Positions 58,545 to 64,000 of a stretch of 64,000 nucleotides of DNA are shown piece after piece. Location: assembly GCA_963759055.1 (NCBI GenBank), contig CAVWYD010000002.1, forward strand, positions 1 through 64,000. The letters are read 5' to 3'. This stretch comes from Thiosocius sp963759055 (GTDB lineage: Bacteria; Pseudomonadota; Gammaproteobacteria; Chromatiales; Chromatiaceae). Position 1 is the stretch's first letter. Each line of letters opens with the position of its first letter. The position numbers were made by a program, and so were the translations under genes. The notes beneath the pieces were generated by a model. That model had not been told where the DNA came from and did no database searches. It saw only the letters and a program-made list of their open reading frames with translations.

Positions 58545-58624
58545 GGCTGGGGGTGCTCATCGAAAGGTGAGTTGAGAGAGTCCCTTGGAACCTGATCCGG
58601 TTAGTACCGGCGGAGGGAAGCTGG
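58545..58624 (+). promoter_or_regulatory. TPP riboswitch (THI element)
   Basis: Canonical thiamine-pyrophosphate aptamer: GGGGGTGCTC, a small hairpin, TTGAGAGAGTCCC, TTGGAACCTGATCCGG, TTAGTACCGG and CGGAGGGAAG. It lies about 195 bases upstream of the thiC start, in the right orientation. Binding of TPP should repress thiC. Confidence 0.92.
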
Positions 58625-58686
58625 TTCGAGAAGCCATCCGTGGCGCTCCTTCCCGGCCCGACGTCCCCGTCGGGCCTTGGCCGAAC

Positions 58687-58768
58687 CTCCTTCGTGCACC
58701 GGACAAAGGGTTCCGGCTTACCCCTTCGAACCTGATACAGACCGGTTGAGACTGGCGTACGAAGGCTG
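58687..58768 (+). promoter_or_regulatory. second, degenerate TPP-like element
   Basis: Repeats key THI words: ACCCCTTCGAACCTGAT, CCGGTTGAGACTGG (a stem) and GGCGTACGAAGG. Outer arms CCTTCGT (58689-58695) and ACGAAGG (58759-58765) can close it as P1. It lacks the TGAGA T-loop of the first aptamer, so TPP binding is doubtful. It ends 49 bases before the thiC ATG and may act as the expression platform or as a decayed tandem riboswitch. Confidence 0.55.
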
Positions 58769-58817
58769 GAAGCAATTTTATGGTTGTCCCGGCTTTCCCC
58801 CTTGGAGACAAAGACAA

Positions 58818-60710
58818 ATGAGCGCAATCCCCGAAGATTTCATCAAAAAGACCAGCGAACTTTCTGAAGAGGTCACGCGCCCCTTCCCGGGGGCACACAA
58901 GATCTACGTGGAAGGCTCACGCCCGGACATCCGGGTGCCGATGCGCGAGATCGAGCAGTCACCCACCTCTGCCAGCATGGGTGAGGAAGACAATCCGCCG
59001 ATCACCATTTACGACACCTCGGGCCCCTTTACCGATCCAGACGTAGCAATCGATCTGCTCCGGGGCATGCCCGATGTGCGCTCGGGCTGGATTGCCGAAC
59101 GTGACGACACCGAGCAGCTCGAAGGGCCGAGCTCCGAGTACGGCAGCCAGCGCCAGCACGACCCTGATCTCGCCAGCCTGCGCTTCGAGCACATCCGAGC
59201 GCCGCGTCGCGCGAAGGCGGGCAGGAACGTGACCCAGATGCATTACGCGCGGCAGGGGATCATTACGCCGGAGATGGAGTTCATCGCGATCCGCGAGAAT
59301 CAGCGTCTCGACGAACTGCGTGCCGACCCGCGCTATGCCAAGCTGCTGAGGCAGCATCGAGGCGAAAGCTTCGGCGCGAATCTGCCGGAACAGGTCACTC
59401 CCGAGTTCGTGCGCGAAGAGGTCGCATCCGGTCGCGCGATCATACCGGCCAATATCAATCACCCGGAGCTTGAGCCGATGATCATCGGTCGAAACTTCCG
59501 GGTGAAGATCAACACCAACATCGGTAACTCGGCGGTCACTTCGTCGATCGAGGAAGAGGTGGAGAAGATGGCCTGGTCGGCACGCTGGGGCGGCGACACC
59601 CTGATGGACCTGTCGACCGGCAAGAACATCCATGAGACCCGCGAGTGGATCCTGCGCAACGCGCCCATGCCGATCGGCACCGTGCCGATCTACCAGGCAC
59701 TGGAGAAGGTGAACGGCAAGGCCGAGGACCTGACCTGGGAGATGTTCCGCGACACCCTGATCGAACAGGCTGAGCAGGGCGTCGACTATTTCACTATCCA
59801 CGCCGGCGTGCTGCTGCGCTATGTGCCGCTGACCGCCGATCGTGTCACCGGCATCGTCTCACGCGGTGGTTCGATTATGGCCAAGTGGTGTCTGGCGCAT
59901 CATCAGGAAAATTTCCTGTATACCCATTTCGAAGACATCTGCGAGATCATGAAGGCCTACGATGTATCTTTCAGCCTCGGTGATGGTCTGCGCCCGGGCT
60001 CGATTGCGGATGCCAACGACGCGGCCCAGTTCGGCGAGCTGGAGACCCTGGGGGAACTCACGAAGATTGCCTGGGAGCACGATGTTCAGGTGATGATCGA
60101 AGGCCCGGGTCATGTGCCGATGCAGATGATCAAGGAGAACATGGACAAGGAGCTCTCTGACTGTTTCGAGGCACCGTTTTACACGCTCGGGCCGCTGACC
60201 ACGGATATCGCGCCGGGTTACGACCACATCACCTCGGGCATCGGTGCGGCGAACATCGGCTGGTACGGCACGGCGATGCTTTGCTACGTCACACCCAAGG
60301 AGCATTTGGGCCTGCCGAACAAGGCGGATGTGCGTGAGGGCATCATCACCTACAAGCTGGCCGCTCATGCGGCTGATCTTGCCAAGGGCCTGCCGGGTGC
60401 CCAGCTGCGCGACAACGCCCTGTCCAAGGCTCGCTTCGAGTTTCGTTGGGATGATCAGTTCAACCTTGGCCTGGATCCGGATAAGGCGCGTGAATTCCAC
60501 GATGAGACCCTGCCCAAGGACTCGGCCAAGGTGGCACACTTCTGTTCCATGTGCGGTCCGCACTTCTGTTCGATGAAAATTACACAGGACGTGCGCGAAT
60601 ATGCCGCCAGCCACAAGTTCAAGGATGTGAACGTCGCGGTGGAAGAGGGTATGAAGGAAAAGGCCGAAGAGTTCCTGCAGCAGGGTGCAGAAATTTACAA
60701 ACCGGTTTGA
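58818..60710 (+). CDS. thiC: phosphomethylpyrimidine synthase
   Basis: Radical-SAM enzyme converting aminoimidazole ribotide to the thiamine pyrimidine. The 630-residue protein shows VTQMHYARQGIITPEMEFIA, NTNIGNSAVTSSIEEEVEKM, WGGDTLMDLSTGKNIHETRE, DALRPGSIADANDAAQ-like DGLRPGSIADANDAAQ, GPGHVPMQMIKENMDK and the C-terminal cluster motif CSMCGPHFCSMK. The start MSAIPEDFIKKTSELSEE was chosen because the upstream open frame is riboswitch sequence. It is controlled by the TPP riboswitch. The frame is intact. Confidence 0.97.
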   Translation: MSAIPEDFIKKTSELSEEVTRPFPGAHKIYVEGSRPDIRVPMREIEQSPTSASMGEEDNPPITIYDTSGPFTDPDVAIDLLRGMPDVRSGWIAERDDTEQLEGPSSEYGSQRQHDPDLASLRFEHIRAPRRAKAGRNVTQMHYARQGIITPEMEFIAIRENQRLDELRADPRYAKLLRQHRGESFGANLPEQVTPEFVREEVASGRAIIPANINHPELEPMIIGRNFRVKINTNIGNSAVTSSIEEEVEKMAWSARWGGDTLMDLSTGKNIHETREWILRNAPMPIGTVPIYQALEKVNGKAEDLTWEMFRDTLIEQAEQGVDYFTIHAGVLLRYVPLTADRVTGIVSRGGSIMAKWCLAHHQENFLYTHFEDICEIMKAYDVSFSLGDGLRPGSIADANDAAQFGELETLGELTKIAWEHDVQVMIEGPGHVPMQMIKENMDKELSDCFEAPFYTLGPLTTDIAPGYDHITSGIGAANIGWYGTAMLCYVTPKEHLGLPNKADVREGIITYKLAAHAADLAKGLPGAQLRDNALSKARFEFRWDDQFNLGLDPDKAREFHDETLPKDSAKVAHFCSMCGPHFCSMKITQDVREYAASHKFKDVNVAVEEGMKEKAEEFLQQGAEIYKPV

Positions 60711-60813
60711 ATAAACAGGTCTCGCTCCTGCCGCTGCAATAGCCGGGGATGGGACTCCGCTGCGGCGGGTGTTCAGATGATTCAAATCGAATAATGAAAC
60801 CACGGAGGTTGGA

Positions 60814-61101
60814 ATGAGTGAATCGGAGAAAGATGAAGGTGTTGCACTGGTCCTGCTCAACCGGCTGACCGAAATACGTTTGCCGCGTGCCCTGGAGATC
60901 AAAGAGAAGGTGGATCGCGGGGAGCTCCTGGGTGAATCCGAAATCGAATTTCTGGACAGGGTTTTCGACGATGCTGTGGCGAACCAGTCAGAATGGGAAA
61001 GTCATCCGGAGCTCGCAGAAATCATCAGCAAGGTGGCGAACCTGTACCAGGAGATCACTGAAAAAGCCCTGGCGAACGAGGAAAACAGCAAATCCAACTA
61101 G
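60814..61101 (+). CDS. small acidic hypothetical protein
   Basis: A 95-residue protein, mostly helical and rich in Glu. It contains ALVLLNRLTEIRLPRALEIK, EKVDRGELLGESEIEFLDRV and ANLYQEITEKALANEE. It has a strong GGAGG ribosome site before the ATG and lies 13 bases ahead of the TerB-like gene, so both may be one operon. I do not recognise the family; the acidic helical make-up could suit a regulatory or adaptor role, which is only a guess. Confidence 0.75.
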   Translation: MSESEKDEGVALVLLNRLTEIRLPRALEIKEKVDRGELLGESEIEFLDRVFDDAVANQSEWESHPELAEIISKVANLYQEITEKALANEENSKSN

Positions 61102-61114
61102 CCCGGCAAGCCCC

Positions 61115-61567
61115 ATGTTGAAAAAGATCCAGGCCTTGTTCTCCGCCGAACCGTCGAACGAAACCGATGACGAGGCGGCGTTGCACCTGGCCGCCGCTGT
61201 GCTGCTGATCGAGGTGGCGAAATCCGATCATACGCTCAGGGATGCGGAGATCGAGCGCCTGAAGGGTGTGCTGAGGCGTGAGTGGGGCCTGGCCGAATCG
61301 GACCTGTCCGATCTGGTGCACGTGGCCCACGATACAGCGGATGCAAATGCGTCACTGCATGAACAGATTGCGTTGATCAATGGCAATTTCTCAGCCCAAC
61401 AGAAGCTGAACCTGTTGCGCGGCCTCTGGGAAGTCGCCTACGCGAACAATGAGCTCCACCACCATGAAGAACTCCTGATTCGACGGCTGGCCGATCTGAT
61501 GTACGTTTCGCACACGGACTTCATCCGCAGCAAACATCGCGTTCTCGAGGCCAAGGGCAACCATTAA
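61115..61567 (+). CDS. TerB-like protein
   Basis: A 150-residue all-alpha protein of the TerB/tellurite-resistance fold: ALHLAAAVLLIEVAKSDHTL, DAEIERLKGVLRREWGLAES, LLRGLWEVAYANNELHHHEE and LIRRLADLMYVSHTDFIRSK. The acidic residues after VAKSD and before ELHHHEE are the metal-binding positions of the family. Stand-alone members of this kind are common and need not give tellurite resistance. It sits between the acidic hypothetical gene and the MFS gene. Confidence 0.88.
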   Translation: MLKKIQALFSAEPSNETDDEAALHLAAAVLLIEVAKSDHTLRDAEIERLKGVLRREWGLAESDLSDLVHVAHDTADANASLHEQIALINGNFSAQQKLNLLRGLWEVAYANNELHHHEELLIRRLADLMYVSHTDFIRSKHRVLEAKGNH

Positions 61568-61580
61568 CACGCAGGCGCCC

Positions 61581-62792
61581 ATGTCGTCTCCGTCTCGACA
61601 TTGGCGGCAGAACCCCCTGGTGGTCGTCGTGGCCGGTGGCTTGATCGTCTTGATCAGCATGGGGCTGCGGCAGTCTTTCGGAATCTTCATGCAGCCCCTG
61701 GGTTGTGTGCTTGGCATCGATCGCGAGAGTTTCGGCCTTGCGATTGCTTTACAGAATCTCATGCTCGGCCTGCCGCTGGCGGGTTATCTGGCTGATCGGT
61801 TCTCGCCGCGGCGCATCGTGATCTGGGGCGCGCTGATCTACGCCGGCGCCATGTTCCTGATGACCCAGGTCGCGGGTGTTCCCGGGCTGTTGCTGGTACT
61901 CGGCGTGCTGACAGGAACCGCGCAGTCCGCGACGACCTTCGTCGTTGTCCTTGGCGCCGTGGGGCGGGTGGTCGAGCCGGCGAAGCGCACAATGGCCTTC
62001 GGGATTGTCACCGGCCTGGGTTCTTTTGGGATGTTTTTGATGGTGCCCCTGGCCAACTACTGGCTGTTGAGCGGAGGTTGGAACTGGGCCTTCGAGGCGC
62101 TGGCCTGGACGACCCTGATGATGGTGTTTGCCGCGGTGTTTCTGCCGGCGAAGCTTTCGGGAAGCACATCCGAGGGGCCCGGCTTTGTGTCGCTATTGCG
62201 TTCGGCCTCGGGACACCGCGGGTACCTGCTCCTGATCACGGGTTTCTTCGTGTGCGGTTTCCATGTCGCTTTTATTGCCACGCATCTCCCGGCCTATGCC
62301 GTCGATATGGGGCTGGATCGCGCTGTCGCCGCTAATGCTCTCGCCATGATCGGCCTGTTCAATATCCTCGGCTCACTGCTGTTCGGCTGGTTGGGTGACC
62401 GCTATCGCAAGAAGTATCTGTTGAGCTGGCTCTATGGGCTGCGTGCGGTCGTGATCAGCGGTTTTCTGATCATCCCGCTGACCGAGGCCACGGCCATGTT
62501 GTTCGGTGCCCTGATCGGGGTTATCTGGCTGGGCACGGTACCGCTGACCAGCGGCATGGTCGGCCAGGTATTTGGCGTGCGCTACCTTGGCACCTTGTAT
62601 GGAGTGGTGTTCCTCGGTCACCAGCTGGGGGCCTTCCTCGGCGCCTGGTGGGCGGGGCGGATGTTCGAGTCCACCGGGAGCTACGATGCGGTATGGTGGA
62701 CAGCCGTGGCGCTGGGCGTAACGGCGGCCGCGATTCACGCGCTGATCGACGACCGCAAGTCAGAGCTGATTGCGGCAACAGAAACCGGCTGA
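61581..62792 (+). CDS. major facilitator superfamily transporter
   Basis: A 403-residue inner-membrane protein with about twelve transmembrane segments, for example NPLVVVVAGGLIVLISMGLR and YLLLITGFFVCGFHVAFIAT. The loop motif GYLADRFSPRRIVIWGALIY after helix 2 and its second-half counterpart FGWLGDRYRKKYLLSW are the MFS signature. It resembles monocarboxylate/oxalate-type carriers of the MFS. The lactate-oxidation genes are convergent with it, so a lactate or other carboxylate substrate is possible, but the sequence does not prove it. Confidence 0.88.
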   Translation: MSSPSRHWRQNPLVVVVAGGLIVLISMGLRQSFGIFMQPLGCVLGIDRESFGLAIALQNLMLGLPLAGYLADRFSPRRIVIWGALIYAGAMFLMTQVAGVPGLLLVLGVLTGTAQSATTFVVVLGAVGRVVEPAKRTMAFGIVTGLGSFGMFLMVPLANYWLLSGGWNWAFEALAWTTLMMVFAAVFLPAKLSGSTSEGPGFVSLLRSASGHRGYLLLITGFFVCGFHVAFIATHLPAYAVDMGLDRAVAANALAMIGLFNILGSLLFGWLGDRYRKKYLLSWLYGLRAVVISGFLIIPLTEATAMLFGALIGVIWLGTVPLTSGMVGQVFGVRYLGTLYGVVFLGHQLGAFLGAWWAGRMFESTGSYDAVWWTAVALGVTAAAIHALIDDRKSELIAATETG

Positions 62793-62833
62793 CGGGCAAC
62801 GCCGCGCACCTCGGACCAGCGCTTCCGCGTCTG

Positions 62834-63476
62834 CTATTCGAGAATCAGTGTGATCAGCTGTTTCGGGCCGTGGATGCCGTAGGCCAGTGTCTGTTCGATA
62901 TCGGCGGTCTTCGAGGGGCCCGAGATCAGCAGTGCATTGGTCGGCATGCCCGCAGCCCAGTTCTCCTTTTCGATCAATTGCGCAAAGTTTTCGAACAGCC
63001 GATCGGCATCCAGCAGCGCGATGTGCAGCGGCGGCACCAGTGACATCAGCCGTGGCTCGGTGGCATCCGGCCAGAGTACCAGGCTGCCGCTCTCGGCCAG
63101 GCCAGCCAGACTGCCGGTGACGGAGAAATCGATCTGATGGAACAGGGTGTCTTTCCATTCCTCGATCTTGCGGTCGTACCGGGTGAGTTCGAATGCATCC
63201 GATGCGCCGGCTGCGAACTGCTCGGCGATCTTGACTCTGGCCGATCAGGGCATGGTTCATTTCGCGTGAGGCCATCTCGGTATTGATCCAGTCCACCCAG
63301 TCATTGCGGCCGATCCGGTGCACCTCGCCGCGTACTGCCTGCATGCGTTCGCTGAAACCGGCAATGCATTGTTCGCGGTCCCAGCCCAGGGGCTTCTGGT
63401 AAACCGGCGGCACCGGTACCTCGTGCGGACGATTGGCACGCAGCCGGTCGAGAATCCTGTCGCGTGCCTCACTCAT
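62834..63476 (-). CDS. lutC: lactate utilization protein C, frameshifted
   Basis: Subunit of the LutABC L-lactate oxidase complex. The start MSEARDRILDRLRANRPHEV leads to WDREQCIAGFSERMQAVRGE. After a shift near 63240 the second frame carries IEEWKDTLFHQIDFSVTGSL, GSLVLWPDATEPRLMSLVPP, LFENFAQLIEKENWAAGMPT and the characteristic SGPSKTADIEQTLAYGIHGP. Corrected length is about 215 residues, normal for LutC. The start overlaps the end of lutB. Confidence 0.87.
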
Positions 63477-64000
63477 GGCTGAAGCCCTCCTGTCGGGCCA
63501 GTTCATGCAGGCTGCGGGAGGCCGGTTTGGGGGCACTGCGATAGCGCGTCCAACCCACCCAGCTTGCCCGGTGTCAGGCCGCGCAGGCGTGTTGCGACCA
63601 GGGTGAACAGTCGATACAAACGTGGGTGGCTGTTGAGCTGCTGCCAGAGCTTCCAGATCGTGGCCTCACTGGGTTTGCGCAGACTTCCGCGACCATGCAG
63701 CGGCGTGGTCGTGCGCTGTTCGTTGACGGCCTCTGCACGCAGACGATTTATCAGCTTGGGTAAGGGGATCTTCACCGGGCAGACCTCGGCACAGGCGCCG
63801 CACATGGTGCAGGCCGAGGTCAGTGTGCCGGCCTTGTCGAGACCGAGTCGCTGGGGCTCCAGCGCGATACCGATCGGCCCCGGATAGACCGTACCATAGG
63901 CGTGCCCACCCAGCTGTACGTAGACCGGGCAGTGGTTGATGCAGGCGCCGCAGCGAATACAGCGCAGGGTGTCGAGAAGCTCCTCGTCGACCCGGATGCG
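63469..64000 (-). CDS. lutB: lactate utilization iron-sulfur protein B (partial, N-terminus beyond window)
   Basis: Two ferredoxin-type clusters are visible: CIRCGACINHCPVYVQLGGH near 63950 and CTMCGACAEVCPVKIPLPK near 63810. The linker HAYGTVYPGPIGIALEPQRL and the C-terminal part TIWKLWQQLNSHPRLYRLFT match LutB. A shift near 63550 leads to the true end RSAPKPASRSLHELARQEGF, with the stop just inside lutC. The protein oxidises lactate together with LutA and LutC. The large N-terminal dehydrogenase-like part lies outside the window. Confidence 0.88.

Noticed and set aside
58677..58817. Upstream extension of ThiC
   Set aside because: It is the degenerate TPP-like element read as protein; ThiC homology starts at 58818.

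Overview
The window looks like a free-living or symbiotic gammaproteobacterium, probably near the Chromatiales or purple/sulfur-oxidising lineages. The evidence is gene order (dusB-fis, aroQ-accB-accC-prmA, fxsA next to groESL, glnE-ilvE-waaF-waaC-waaG-waaP, msbA-kinase-hldE), the GC-rich codon use and the families of short intergenic palindromes. The genus cannot be fixed from the sequence alone. At least twenty genes carry frameshifts, including groEL, waaC, lpxL, prmA and wzm. That many lesions in housekeeping genes points to indel errors in a draft or metagenomic assembly rather than mass gene decay, so broken genes are annotated over their full span and the shift positions are given.

Left part (1-14.1 kb): a minus-strand housekeeping run, read right to left, carries cutA, dsbD, a TlpA-type thioredoxin, aroQ, accB, accC, prmA, a zinc-ribbon DUF3426 protein, dusB and fis (cut by the window edge). 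To its right is fxsA, then the chaperonin operon. A segment of about 1.15 kb (N-terminal part of a divergent hypothetical gene, promoter with CIRCE operator, groES, first 51 codons of groEL) is present twice in tandem. This gives two groES genes, a groEL stump and one full groEL.

Middle part (14.1-55.4 kb): after a terminator, a 15-copy heptamer array, a DUF302 protein, glnE and ilvE comes a very large envelope locus. It contains inner-core genes (waaF, waaC, waaG, waaP, a double-kinase protein, a carbamoyltransferase, lpxL). An O-antigen island of about 18 kb follows, all on the minus strand (46.1 to 27.7 kb). It encodes UDP-L-QuiNAc/L-FucNAc-type sugar synthesis, the Wzm/Wzt ABC exporter with a carbohydrate-binding tail, two sulfotransferases, a beta-propeller-like/GT2 fusion, a GT2/methyltransferase fusion, further glycosyltransferases, a WbpV-like reductase, an initiating sugar-phosphate transferase, a GT39-like membrane protein and a WbpM/CapD dehydratase. 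The locus ends with msbA, two kinase-fold proteins, hldE, an oxidoreductase pair and waaA. Together these genes can build lipid A and core, assemble a probably sulfated and methylated O-polysaccharide, and export it.

Right part (55.4-64 kb): an exported protein of four Cys-to-Trp repeats with a peptidoglycan-binding end, a rhodanese, a Pcm-like methyltransferase, a TPP riboswitch (followed by a second, degenerate TPP-like element) before thiC, a small unknown protein, a TerB-like protein, an MFS transporter, and lutC/lutB (lactate oxidation), the last cut by the window edge.

No tRNA, rRNA, CRISPR array or transposase was recognised.
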